NCBI GenBank assembly: GCA_018398765.1
Contig: JAHBMJ010000587.1
Span: 2,116-61,204 of the forward strand
DNA length: 59,089 nucleotides
Source: Chromera velia
Taxonomy: Eukaryota; Sar; Chromeraceae
Reading direction: 5' to 3'
This document shows, piece by piece, positions 34,085-44,962 of this stretch; within the stretch, counting starts at the first letter, position 1; each line of letters begins with the position of its first letter. The notes under the pieces are model-generated. The model was given only the letters and a program-made list of their open reading frames with translations. It had not been told where the DNA came from and did no database searches. A program made the position numbers and the translations under genes.

Positions 34085-35869
34085 GGTTCAGAGGATCGCT
34101 GAACAGACTCAGAACAGCTAGTCACATCGCTTCGGACATTCGATTTCGCATACAGATCTTCAGTGCATGTCGTTTCTACGGAAAGACAGTCACAGTCAGA
34201 CTTTTCTTGGTGAGCAGGCCTTCTATGACAGATAACACAATACGGCCTAGCCAAAGCTGAAAAGCCATAGAGCGGGTCAAAAGCAGATTCTCAGCAGAAT
34301 GGCAGTAGACCGGTCTGCTTATGTAAAGAAGTTAGAACCAGTCTGACAAAGCATTGAATATCTCTCATGCAAATTGAGGGATCGATCGATCTGCATGCAA
34401 TGGCATTCACAAAGCGAATGCATATTTGGCGCGCGCGTCCCCTACCGGCTGCATGTCCCGCGGGCTGTCCCGGACTGTCCCCAACTGGGGCCCAACCGGC
34501 CCCATGGTGGGGCGCGCATTATTTTTTGTTTGTTTTTTCCTCATTGGTTACGCAAAAAAAAAAAGATCCATCTCCCTGAAACCGTCTGATACTTTCGGAA
34601 ATATATACTCTGAGAGTCTCTCTCTAACACTGCATGATGATTGAAAGTTTTTCTATGCATGCAGCGTCCTTACACGGCTTATATACGAGAGGCAGATCTA
34701 GCCTATTGCATGTGTTACAGAGTGTGGTTTCTTAAATTCTTCAAGTTTCAAATTTATCAGTACTTATCAGCAAGTATGGCCGAGTTGGCGCATAAGCAGA
34801 GAGGCTCCGCTTTAGATGAGTCATTTGAAGTAATAATTTTCTTGAACCTAAGTATCACTTCAAAAAATATGATTAAGGGCCAATTTAAGAATTAAGATGA
34901 TCTCTATATCTGTAGCATCGTTTTTTAAGAAACCAACCAGTCCTGTGGCATAAACGGCCCAGTTAAGACACCATCTAAATATGTGGCTTTGGCTTTCAAA
35001 ACACCGCAGGCATGGATATCCAAGCTTAGACCTCTATAAGACAAAACGGTGACAGTGCTCTAGGGCACCACTAAATCACTTATCACTTATCCAAAAATCT
35101 AGCCAAAAATATGTAGCTTAAACTTTCCAGTGTTAGTTCAGGGCCAACTTCAGGGAAGTCAAAATAATTTAGAGCAATTTAGCCTATAGTAATTTAAAGT
35201 CTAGTTTAAAGTAATTTACAGTAATTTAGCTTAGTAATTTAAAGTAATTTAGAGTAGTAAACTGAAGTAATTTAGAGAACTCAATTCCTAATTTTCAAGC
35301 TAATTTTAGTCAAACTTTGGAGGTCGATTTCTCGTGAACCGTAAAGAGTTAGACGTTCATACTGGCAATGCTTACAAGTCTATATAAAAAGAAATGCTAA
35401 GAAAAACAACTCGAATCAGTAAAAAAGCTTAGGAGAGTCTGAGGAGACTGATCCAGGACTTTGAAAGAAGAAGCGGACAAACCAAAGAAATTATTCAGGA
35501 AGCATCATGATGTATGCTTAGATTTTTTTGGTTTGATTGCCAGTATATCGATCCATTGATTTCCTCCACACAAGAAGGAGATTCAGTTGAGGTGACTAAT
35601 CACAATCACAGCAGCAATTGAAGTCACGATGTCAATTTTCTTTGAATTAAGACAATGACCATCAACTTCTTGTGTTTGAATTACGATGCCGGACTGCATG
35701 TCTCTGTTCGGATTCATCCATTAAATTCTTCTCTCTCTCTCTCTCTCTCTCTCTTGCCCTCTCTCTCTCTCTGCTGTGTCGATTCACATCCGTTCCTGAG
35801 CACCCCATTGCATTTGCTTCTTTTTCTTTTTCCGTTCTTCTTTCCATCCTTGTTTCCTCCCTTCCTTGC
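34085..35869. other. Intergenic, mostly AT-rich
   Basis: Upstream of the gene at 31943-34084. TGCATGC-type motifs occur at about 34390-34460. 34640-35650 is AT-rich with repeated AATTTAGAGTAA-type sequence at about 35160-35280. (CT)n at 35728-35776. No gene supported. Confidence 0.6.
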
Positions 35870-37009
35870 CTATCGTGCCTTGCTCCTTTGCACTCGAAGG
35901 TAAATTTCGAATGCCAAAGCCAGGGGAACAAGGACGGACAACACCAGAGTTCCTGCAGACACAAACAGAAGGTCATTCAACGACCCGACTGGCACGGTCC
36001 CGACAGGCAGATCTCCCCCCCCTCCCTCAGTCTGTACATTCGAGAGAATGGACAGCCCTCCAGAGTCTGCCTGCACCTCCTTCAACTTCCCCAAAGGACC
36101 TGCCCTCCCAGTCACCAAGTCCCTCTCTTCCTCTGCCCCCCCGAGGGACAATGAAGACAAATCTAATTTCCACCGACTCCCCACCCCCACTCCCTTGACA
36201 CCTTGAGGACCCCCCACAAGCCCGCAAGAAGAGGGAGCAAGAATCACCGGTTTTGGAAACTCAACCTCTACCCGCAGATTGTTCTTGTCTGCTTCTGTCG
36301 CCCCCTTCCAGTACTCAAGCAAACCCCGGGGTCCGTTTTCGGTTTCCGAGGCGGCAGCAGAGGAGACAGAAGGGTCCTGGTAGCGCAAATGAACGGGGAG
36401 TGACGCTTCCACCTCAACCGTCGTTGGAGAGGAGACGGGGAGTCTGACTGTCTGTACAACGCACCCCACATCGGCAGCTTTAGAGGGGATTTCAATATCG
36501 ACAGGCAGCAGGGAGGCCGCTACGGTCGGAGCCTTCATCACAGGGTCTGCTGGAACGTGAGGGGAAGACGAGGAAGACAAAGTTTGAGTTGAAAACGACA
36601 AAAGCGACAGGTGCCGAAGCTCGTCAGGGTCAGCAAATGCGCCTTTCGGAAGGGTGAAGAAGAGAAAGACGTCACAGGTCTCTTCTGAGGAAACAGACGT
36701 GGGGACTTTCGCGTCTGTGTCCGTAGCTTTGGAGGGCGACACTTTGAGTTTTGTCTTCACCTGACGGTGGAAACCTTCGCCATCCAGAGCGAAGGTGGAA
36801 AAAGAGACTACACGCTTTGTCTCGGACTGATCCGTGTGAGGGTCGGGAGATACAGGAAGGAGAGGGGGGCACTGTAACGACCGGACAGGCACGAATGGCA
36901 AAAGAAGGGAAACCGTCAAGTAGACGGGGGCAAAAGGAGATCGTCTCATGACGGAGGGAGGGATCGAGGCCGCCTCGCTCAAAGCCGGATCTGTGAAGCG
37001 ACGAGGCAC
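35870..37009 (-). CDS. PIG-X/PBN1-like GPI-mannosyltransferase I subunit
   Basis: PIG-X stabilises PIG-M, which adds the first mannose to GPI precursors in the ER lumen. The minus-strand single-exon frame has an ER signal peptide from the second Met (36949; MRRSPFAPVYLTVSLLLPFV), which I prefer as the start, giving 359 aa; the first Met at 37009 gives 379 aa. Family hallmarks are EASLPVHLRYQDPS, matching the LPhHhRY signature of PIG-X/PBN1, and a C-terminal VPVGSLNDLLFVSAG leading into one transmembrane helix with a short basic tail (EIYLRVQRSKAR). The lumenal domain is otherwise Ser/Pro-rich and diverged. Stop is TAG. It is divergent from the SLBP gene. Confidence 0.8.
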   Translation of the reverse strand: MPRRFTDPALSEAASIPPSVMRRSPFAPVYLTVSLLLPFVPVRSLQCPPLLPVSPDPHTDQSETKRVVSFSTFALDGEGFHRQVKTKLKVSPSKATDTDAKVPTSVSSEETCDVFLFFTLPKGAFADPDELRHLSLLSFSTQTLSSSSSPHVPADPVMKAPTVAASLLPVDIEIPSKAADVGCVVQTVRLPVSSPTTVEVEASLPVHLRYQDPSVSSAAASETENGPRGLLEYWKGATEADKNNLRVEVEFPKPVILAPSSCGLVGGPQGVKGVGVGSRWKLDLSSLSLGGAEEERDLVTGRAGPLGKLKEVQADSGGLSILSNVQTEGGGGDLPVGTVPVGSLNDLLFVSAGTLVLSVLVPLALAFEIYLRVQRSKAR

Positions 37010-37693
37010 AACAAAAAAACCGAGAGTGAAGGTGTCAGCAAAGATTTGAATCGCTTCGGAGTTCTCACGCTACAGCACAGCAAGTAGATCGGAGCGCAAC
37101 GTTGATCAAATGCCCCTCAGGGAGCTGTCCTGTGAAAGACAGGGGTTCGCCTTGGTGACTCGGTCTGACTGCGAAATTTGTTGAACTGTTGATCTACATT
37201 GAAGTGATCATGGCCCCTCAGAGGAAAGCAGCAAAGCGATCCTATTGTCACGTTCGTTCTAGCTACTTAGTCATATTCCGTATATTTCCGTATACATGAG
37301 CGGATCGAAATGCCGGATCGACGTCATGTACTACGAAAACTGTGGTCTCAGAATTGTCGTCTCCCGAGGAAGTTGAGGCGGAAATGCGCGCGGAAGTGTA
37401 TCGGTGTGCATGCCCCTCTTCAAGATTTTGTCAGTCTGAATGCATGGTCGCTCGAGTGACGTACTGACTAAATTCTTGCTCCACGTACGGAGCAGCTTTC
37501 TTTTGAGGTGAATGGTACTGATCGCTTCTGTACGTCAATCTGTCATCCGTGCAAATGTGCGCACGTGTCCCTTTCCGCACTGTTCATTTGTTTCGCTCTG
37601 CCTTAAGAGACACGAGTCTGTAAAGGGAGCGTCGCGCGGTGCTCGCTTCTGATTTGAACCGTCTCGTCTCCTTTTTCCTCTCAATGAGGTGAG
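37010..37693. promoter_or_regulatory. Divergent promoter region between PIG-X and SLBP genes
   Basis: A 0.68-kb spacer with GTGCATGC and TGCATGG motifs near 37410-37445. No TATA box or other defined element can be assigned. Confidence 0.4.
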
Positions 37694-39196
37694 ATGGTGA
37701 GCAAAGGTGTCGGTCATCCTAGTGGCAAGGGAAGCGGGGGAGAAGCGAAGGGAGGGCAGACGGTGGTGAAGGATGCGCAGCACCGCATGATGCAGCGCAG
37801 GAAACAAATCGACATCGGGAAGAGCAGCAAGAGCTACCAGAGGTACCTGTCGAAAGTCCCCAAGGAGAAACGCGTCGCCCGCTGGGCCCGTGCCCAGCAC
37901 CCCTGGACCCCTGATTTTCGCGCGGTGAGTGTGAGTGAGAGTCAGACTTTCTGTCTCACAGCCATGCTTGTCCCTCCTCCCTGTGCCCCTCTGATCCTGT
38001 GACCTCCTTCATTGGAACCCCTGCAGGACTTGTCTGTCCGGGATTTCGTTGCTCGTGTGAAGGAATGGAGACGCCTGCTGCACAAATTCCATGACGACTC
38101 GGTCAGCCTTCGCACTTTGTGCAACCTTCTTTGAAAAAATGCAACACCAGGACAGACATGATAGACACACGAGAGTGGCACAAAGCGGTGGGACCTCACG
38201 ACTGCTTGATCGACCAGTTAGACAGGCAGAGAGGAAGATATAGGGCGGGAGACGCGCTAGGGATGGAGGCCTCGTGAGTTGCTGCCTCTGAATCCGGTCA
38301 TGGATCTGTGTTGCTTGGTTTGTGTTCCACCTCCCCCGCACCCTTCTCTCTCGCTTTCTCTCTCTGCAACTAGGTGCATGTCTGTTTGTTTCCACGATAA
38401 AGAGAACGGGACGGAAAAGATGCGGTCGTGTATGCGTGAATGTGCCTGGTTGAGGAATCCTCACTCTTTGTGTAGGCACGCATGCGTTTTGGACCTTCCC
38501 CCCCTGCAGCCTGACCACCAGGTTTGCTTCCAGGGCGCCCCCCAGGACCCCTCTGAAGGCTGTGTGGGCACAGGGAAGGAGATGAGTTTGTCCTCGTTGG
38601 TTCCTCCCTTTCCTTCAGCGTCTCTGTCCGACGAGGCTTCCATTTCCACTGCCGGCACCGGAGGGGGCCCTTCTGCCTCGTCCTCCTCTTCTGGAGGTTT
38701 CAATGGAGAAGGAGGGAGTCCTCTGCCGAGTGAGGCCACAGAGATCTCAGCCGTCTCCTCCTCGGGGATGGACAGGCGGGTAACGGGGAGGAAACCTAGA
38801 CCCTTCGTTGGAACGACAAGATTAGCACCTCCTTTACCCTTCCGACGCCCCCCCTCGTTGCTCCCGTCACCAGATTCCGTCGCAGCCACGCTCGCATTTG
38901 CGCACTCACGCGCAGACCCCAAAGAACGCTGGGGCGTGCACAAACCTGTGGCAGCCCATACCTTGACCCATCTGCCTTCTTCTTCTTCTATGTTCCCTGT
39001 TACGCCTTCTGTGGAAGCCATCAGAGAGATCAGGAGGGAGACAGAGGTCGGGATATGGGGGCAGTCGAGGGAAGGCAACAGGAGGGCAGAGGGGGGACCC
39101 TTGGTGTCGGTATCTGCCGGTCCAACTGCCAAGGCACCCACGATGTTTTTCCCAACTGGATACAGGACATCCATCGATCGAGACAGGAATAAGTAA
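37694..39196 (+). CDS. SLBP: Histone RNA hairpin-binding protein (SLBP)
   Basis: SLBP binds the 3' stem-loop of replication-dependent histone mRNAs for their processing, translation and decay. Exons 37694-37924, 38027-38101 and 38510-39196 join in phase 0, giving 330 aa. The RNA-binding domain starts at about residue 34: RRKQIDIGKSSKSYQRYLSK, VPKEKR, then AQHPWTPDF, closely following the family pattern RxxQIxxGKxTxxYxxYxxxVP...HPxTP. Exon 2 (SVRDFVARVKEWRRLLHKF) corresponds to the domain's final helix. The N-terminus is short. The roughly 230-aa C-terminal part is Ser/Pro/Gly-rich and probably disordered. The TAA stop overlaps a good donor (AATAA|gtaagt), so a spliced extension into the downstream exons is possible. 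Confidence 0.9.
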
Positions 39197-39602
39197 GTGG
39201 GTCGACCGACGATTCAGGCTGGCTCCATGCATGAGCGTCTGTCTCTCTTCATTCTGATCGGTTTCCTCCTCGTCTTGCTGTGTTTCTTTCAGCTGCTTGC
39301 TTGATGAACTTTCCCCGACTATGTCTGTGCTGTTTTTGTTTCTGTCGGTTTTGTCTTTTTTCGCTGTTTTGACAGGCCTCCCCCTTCACTGTCCTTATTT
39401 TCGTCGTTGCTCTTTTGTTTTCTCTTTCTGGGCATTCTGCTTTCCCACCCCCTCCTTTCCTCGTTCGTCATTTTGTTTGAAGACCTTCTTGAATCCGTTC
39501 TATTTTTTTCCCCTGCGCCCCGTACTGACTCTTCGCATCTTACAAAAGATCTTCCTTTTGTGCTAGAGAGCTCTGTTTGATTCTTTCTCCTTCTGTCGAA
39601 AG
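39197..39602 (+). other. Pyrimidine-rich spacer or intron
   Basis: T/C-rich sequence after the SLBP exon 3 donor. A short exon candidate follows TTTCAG at 39293. It looks like intron more than intergenic DNA, which supports SLBP continuing downstream. Confidence 0.4.
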
Positions 39603-39885
39603 GGAGAGGTGCTCAGCTGGCTCCTGCAAAGTCGAGGCCTGGATGAAAGTCTAAACAAAGACCAAATCCTTCTGTTCTGTCTCGTTGCGGGACGTCGGAC
39701 CAGCCATCCGACTTTGCTACTGTCCACGGCTGCCTGCTTGCCTGCCTGCCTGCCTTGTGGTCTTTCATCAGAGGGATCTTATCTGCCTTCGTCTCTTGCT
39801 TCAAGGAATCGTCTCTGCGGGCTGCCGGGTTTTGACTGTGATTCCTCTTCCCTTTCTCTCTCGTCCCTTCTTCTTTCTGCCTTCC

Positions 39886-39916
<31 letters not shown>

Positions 39917-40535
39917 CCATCGTTGTTGCAGATATCTGGTGGTCGTACAGAAGGACTTGGATTCTGCAAGTGCTCAGTGGAAATCTGTCGAAGCGATGCG
40001 AGACTGTGGGGGGAAGAGGGGAGAGGAGGGAGAAGATACAGACATGTGCGATAAGCGAGATGAAGAGGGAGACGGCAGGGATAAAGGGGGCGTGCCATCC
40101 TCTCAACAGCCCATGCAACAGGGGCAGGAGACGGAGTGGGCATTTTGTCACCTCCCCCCCGAGACTTTGCACAAGGCTCGCAGAGGGGATGTGCGAGCTG
40201 CCCTCTCTCTCGTGGGTCTGCACGTCCAGTCGCTCGGCAGGGCTCTCAAGAAAGCACTAGGGAGGCAGGGTGCGCGTGCCTTGAAAGGGCATGCTAAACT
40301 CCAAAGGATGCGAGCAGTCGTGGCAGAAAGGGAAAAACAGCACCGTCTCCTTACGGAGACAGCTCTGTCTCAAGATCAAGCCTCCTCTTCGATTCAGCCT
40401 GCACAGAGGCAGGAAGGCCGTCTTGCCGTCAACTGTGTGTGGCCTCGTGCTGCCCCATTGCGTGCCGCCCGAGTGATGCAGCTGCTTTCGGCGATGGCGG
40501 TTGCTGATCTGCCTCTCTTCAGACCATCTGAATGA
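39603..40535 (+). CDS. Further exons, possibly the 3' part of the SLBP transcript
   Basis: Two exon candidates. The first starts after CGAAAG at 39603 (EVLSWLLQSRGLDESLNKDQ). The second starts at 39932 after a (CT)n tract ending GTTGCAG and runs to TGA at 40533-40535. The second encodes LVVVQKDLDSASAQWKSVEA, then a charged, helical, Arg/Ala-rich domain (GDVRAALSLVGLHVQSLGRA). No family is recognised. The donor linking them is weak (CT|gtccac) and the link back to SLBP is not proven. It could be a separate gene lacking a visible start. Confidence 0.45.
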
Positions 40536-41580
40536 AAATGCATGGGGTCTTTGCTTGACACTTCGCCGTGACTTTGGAGCCAATTTGTTTCTAGACTTTT
40601 TGTCAACATATTGGAACTTCCACTTGGTTTAAGTTGTGTCGATTAGTGCCAGCGACGGCCCAGCGTACCTAAACTTTGGTTTTTCTTGGTTCATTATAGT
40701 CTTTTACATACTTTTACATGACTGTGGGCACTTACTGATTTCGCTTTATAGCAAAAAGAAAAAGTAATGATAGCATAGCATAGCATTGATGTTGCGGGTT
40801 TTGCCCGCGTTAAAAAATTGTTTAAATGCTTTAATACATTATATATATAAGAGAATATGAGAAATGAATACATTGAATTATTATTAGTCATTTCGATATT
40901 TGAAATTAAAATTCAGTACTTTTAGAACTAGTTTGCATAGTGTTCGACGTGTTTTTGTCTTAATTTCTACAAAAATCACTGTAGCTCGAAAAACACTAAA
41001 AAAATCATAAAAAAATATTATTACAAAAATAAAATTAAATATAACTAAGATCTCAGGGCCGCTGAGACGGGCTAAGCCTATAGGGCTAAGCTCTAGGCTA
41101 AGCTGAGGCTCAGCTGCTTTCTAAAATGAAAGACATACTAGTAATACAGTTCTAGGTACAGTTCCTGATATGGTTCACCTAGGGACCAGGCTATATAAGG
41201 TTCATTGTAGTTCATTAGGTAGTTCACTCAGAACTTCACTGTTGTAATAATATTAGTATATACGAGCTGCCGGGAATAGAAACAAACAGAGATTCATGGA
41301 AATAGAAACAAACAGTCTTCTCAAAAATGAAAAAACATGTTATGCATGCGTATACTCTACCTAGTGCGTCTAAGTGTAGAATATCAAAAACAATAATCAA
41401 AAATAGTAATCAAAACAAAAAAAAAATGACCATATGATTTAAATGCAAAAAATACTAAGTTTGACCCATAAATAGCTACTAGGACCTTCAGGTTATCCAA
41501 AAACGTCTTCAAAAATTTAAATGAATTGTTTTCGGATTTATGAAAGCAATTTTATGAATTTTCATGAAAATAAATTCTGA
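40536..41580. other. AT-rich intergenic region
   Basis: No gene or clear repeat structure seen. AT content rises sharply at 40700 and remains high until the LINE remnant. Confidence 0.65.
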
Positions 41581-42114
41581 AGTCTCCAAGGAGAGCGCCC
41601 CCTTGGTCGACCCCTCCTTCGTTGGAGCGACTGTGTCCTCTCTGATTTCCGCCTTCTGGAAATCAATGAGGCCGAGTGGCAGACACTTGCCTCTCATAGA
41701 GGCAGGTGGAGGGCGTTAATTCAAGATGGGGTGAAAAAGGTAGAGGAGAGAGTAGCGGAGGAAAAAGAAAAGAAAAGGGAAGTGAGAAAGGGGCAGAGAG
41801 ATGGAGATGCGAAGTATGAGGCATGTGGACGAACGTTTTCCACCCCCCGAGGGCTTCGCATTCACATAAGCAAAGCACATAAGGACCTCGCCTCCAGACA
41901 GCCAGAGCAGCCAAAGAAGGCAGTCAAAGAAAAGAAGGGAAGCTCGGTTCAGGGCTGTCAGGTGAAGGAAATTCTTAGGAAGTACAAGCAGGGAAGAGGA
42001 TGGTGTTATGAGGTGGCATAGCATGGCTGGCAGTCAACATCACATGAAGCAGCCTCGCTCATGCGCAAGCACGCCCTGCCAGAAGTGGAAGAGTTTGAGA
42101 AAAAATGCAGCTAT
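41581..42114 (+). pseudogene. 3' end of a non-LTR retrotransposon (LINE) ORF2 with C2H2-like finger
   Basis: A plus-strand frame of 178 codons. It opens with GRPLLRWSDCVLSDFRLLEI and HRGRWRALIQDG, the typical C-terminal motif of LINE ORF2 proteins. A Glu/Lys linker follows, then a C2H2 finger, YEACGRTFSTPRGLRIHISK. The first zinc-binding Cys is Tyr, which a single G-to-A change (TGT to TAT) would explain. One in-frame TAG lies at 42019-42021; coding-like sequence continues to TAA at about 42112-42114. Reverse transcriptase and endonuclease parts are absent, so this is a 5'-truncated fossil. Confidence 0.7.
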
Positions 42115-42150
42115 TAAGCTATTTGCTAAAGGTTGTGAAATAAGGGTCCA

Positions 42151-42856
42151 TCATTTAATAATCTGCCTTGCGTATTGTGACTTGCCGAACGTTAGACGCC
42201 TATTATGGGCCGATAGCGATGGCGTATGATGATGAAATTCTGAAGTTAGTCTGTACACGATGGGTTGAATTATATAATTTTTGCACTTAATTCCTTCTTC
42301 GAAAATTTTTATAACCTCAATCGGCACCTCTGCCCATCCACCGACCCACTCCTTGTTTCCTGCCGGCATCTTCATCTTTTTCCTTCTAATTTTTTTAAAC
42401 TCTGAAAGCTTCGCGACCCTGAAAATATTTCCATAACGCGTTCTGTCATTGTCTTCAATCATGAGACTAAAAGTTGCAGTCTCTACACTTCGCTTAAACA
42501 TGAGTGTGCATAAGCACTGTATTGTCCAGTCTTTGTGCTTGAGATCACGGGCCAAAGGACCAGTGAACCTCCTCCCAGAAGTACTGACCAGTGAACACTG
42601 CCTGCACTTGAGCTAATTCATAACACTCTACTTCTTCCTTACTCCCTTTGAACTTGCGCATCGTGTACAGCCATACCCACCCCTTCTCCTTAATGATGTT
42701 GCCGGCATCATTTGCTGCACGCTTCCCTTTTGCCTGTTCGCAGTCCAAGTGAAGCCCTTTAGCTTCAAGAATATCAAGAATAGGATTTTCTTTCTCAAGC
42801 GCTGTCTTTTCTTCTTTCAATACAGCAGCGAGGGCTTCAATTTGCTGAGTCGCAGG
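42151..42856 (-). pseudogene. Unrecognised, probably element-derived minus-strand frames
   Basis: Two overlapping frames: 42545-42856 (LVKEEK-type charged helix, then WVWLYTMRKFKGSKEEVE and TGQYFWEEVHW) and 42151-42555 (AELKHKDW-like start, Lys-rich middle). A frameshift near 42550 appears to separate one original protein. I recognise no domain. The location, between a LINE end and an OTU frame, suggests mobile-element origin. Confidence 0.4.
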
Positions 42857-43821
42857 CGGCCAAAAAGAGGAAAATGGAAGAAGAAGAAGAAGAAGAAGAA
42901 GAAGAAGAAGAAGAAAAAGAAGAAGAAGAAGAAGAAGAAGAAGAAGAAGAAGAAGAAGAAGAAGAAAAAGAAGAAGAAGAAGAAGAAGAAGAAGAAGAAA
43001 AGAAAAAGAAAGGGGAGGCAGCAAAAGCGAGTATAGAGAGAGAGAAAAAGAAACAGAAAGACGCTGATTCAGAAGTGAAGGGGGGGCAGAAAAAATAGAC
43101 AACGATGTTCAATTTTTTTGGCTCTAGACTGTCAGCCTCTCAAAAGAAGAAGGATGGTTTCGCCGCATAGGGGGCATTTCGACTCGAAGAAGAAGGGGCC
43201 GCAGAGGGGGATGAGACTCAGTTAGTTGACGGAGTTGAGTTATCTCTCCTTAAGTAGATCAACTACGTGCTTCAGTTGTAGAATGGGGAAGAAGGTGATT
43301 CCACTCTTTCCACTCTCCCTCTGATAACCCCTGTTACAGCAATGCTACCGGATGGAAGATGTCTCTATCATTGTTTCTCTCACAAATTGGGAGGAACGTG
43401 TGAGTCCCAGCTTTACGGGGTAACTAATTTTATTCGAAGAGTAGGAGGTGATGGAATGCTTGTATTTGGCACACCGATCGGGGGGGAGGAAGGTTAGATT
43501 GTGCTGTGTTGTGCCGACGAAGTCAGCAGACTCGGCTTCTTGTCCCACGAAGGCCTGTCTGATAGATGGAGTCTCGACGTTAACAAATATGCCCGTGCCC
43601 TCATTGGGAGGCGTATGGGGGGAGGGTATGTTGAGATGATTTCTTTCTCCTTCATGAAAGACGTGCGTATTCACATCTTTGCAAAAGAAGCACATGTATA
43701 CAGAAGACTCTGTGTCTTGGGTAAAAAAGAGATGAAGAAGAAGATTTTTCTGCTTTAGCAGCAGAAGGTTGAGGGGGATCATTACGATATGTTAGAGCCC
43801 TATTCTGTTTTGCAAGCCTAA
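42841..43821 (+). pseudogene. OTU-type cysteine protease frame interrupted by six TAG codons
   Basis: OTU proteases cleave ubiquitin chains and are common passengers of mobile elements. The plus-strand frame begins near KKRKMEEE and an acidic Glu run. It then carries the OTU catalytic motif PDGRCLYHCFSHKL (Asp-Gly-x-Cys), the strand region DVNKYARALIGRRMGGGYVE and FMKDVRIHIFAKE, and the C-terminal GDHYDML with the catalytic His. Internal stops at 43096, 43168, 43255, 43279, 43495 and 43756 are all TAG, and the final stop is TAA at 43819. Frame is constant throughout about 327 codons. Confidence 0.75.
42875..43010. repeat. (GAA)n trinucleotide repeat
   Basis: About 135 bp of GAA units with a few AAA interruptions. 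In the OTU frame it encodes poly-Glu. Confidence 0.95.
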
Positions 43822-44954
43822 AGGCTGTCATTGATGGTTATTGACTCATTGTCTTTGCTCTCAATGAAAACAATTGTAAATAAGTTGTCTTATGGATTTT
43901 TATACAAAAAACTAAATTTTTATCATCATTCTCTTTATAAAGCTGGTTAAACTTCCTAGTAAACTTCAGTTAGAACTTATCTCTTGACTAGTGTCTTGAC
44001 TTATATTTTGATGGTTTCAAAAATAAAAAAAACCAAAATCAAATTAAAAAAAAACTCTGAAAAATGACGTTATATTTTATTATTTGATTTTAATGTCTTA
44101 CGCCTAGTAGTGCGTACTTTAATGTAGATGCGAGTACATACATTTTTAAATTTTAGTACTATAGAGACTATTTTAGGGAGTCACCTGGGGACTTACCCCG
44201 AAAAAGCATAGCTAGCACAGTGATATACATCTAGTCTGTGGAGTGGACCACAGCTAGAGACATCCGAAACATCATATGATTATATTCTATCTGTTATATT
44301 TTTTATTAAATTTTATTAACTTGATGATTGCTGCTAGGATTGATTTTGAAATATCTACAATATAGAGACGTTATACTAGAAACTTTTATTATACAAGCAT
44401 GAGCTTATAATCAAAGGTGTTTAATCACGGAATATATTTATTTACTAGTTACTCACTTCAAAAATAATATATTCAGGAATATATTCAGGAATATATTCCT
44501 CAACGAATTAATACAGTGGGGGGTTTGGAGGGCTGAGCCAAAGATTGGACGTCCCTCTGCAGCTTCTGGCTATCACGCCGCAGGAATTGCCTAGTAGGCA
44601 ATAATATCATCGTGTGCATACAATTTTATAAGTTTGCTGGGTGGTGGTTGAACTGCTTTGAAGCATACATATAGCGTATGAATCTAGGTATGAGTCCTGC
44701 ACTGGACGTGCAGAAACCTCTAGAGAGTACTCCTAAAACCACCTCCCTGACATTATAAGCTATGTGAATTTGAAGTCGCTCTCGGCCGCCTCTCTAGCCG
44801 CCTCTCGCGGATAGCTTCTTGGAAGGCTTTTACTAGCTAGGGCTTTTAAGTACCAAAGGTATTAAAGACTAGTAAAAATCAGACTTTGGCTAATTAATCA
44901 CTTTATTCAATCACATTCAATCACTTCATGGGATAATTGAATATATTCTAATCA
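43822..44954. other. AT-rich region without genes
   Basis: No supported feature. It runs up to the target-site duplication of the hAT-type element. Confidence 0.65.
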
Positions 44955-44962
44955 CAAGTGAC

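Noticed and set aside
34776-34830. tRNA-like segment (TATGGCCGAGTTGGC resembles an A box)
   Set aside because: No matching B box or acceptor-stem pairing downstream. Part of the sequence recurs inverted near 31045, so it belongs to a repeat.
42545-43112. Poly-Ser/Leu/Phe minus-strand extension of the frame at 42545
   Set aside because: Beyond about 42856 it merely reads the GAA repeat antisense to the OTU frame's poly-Glu.
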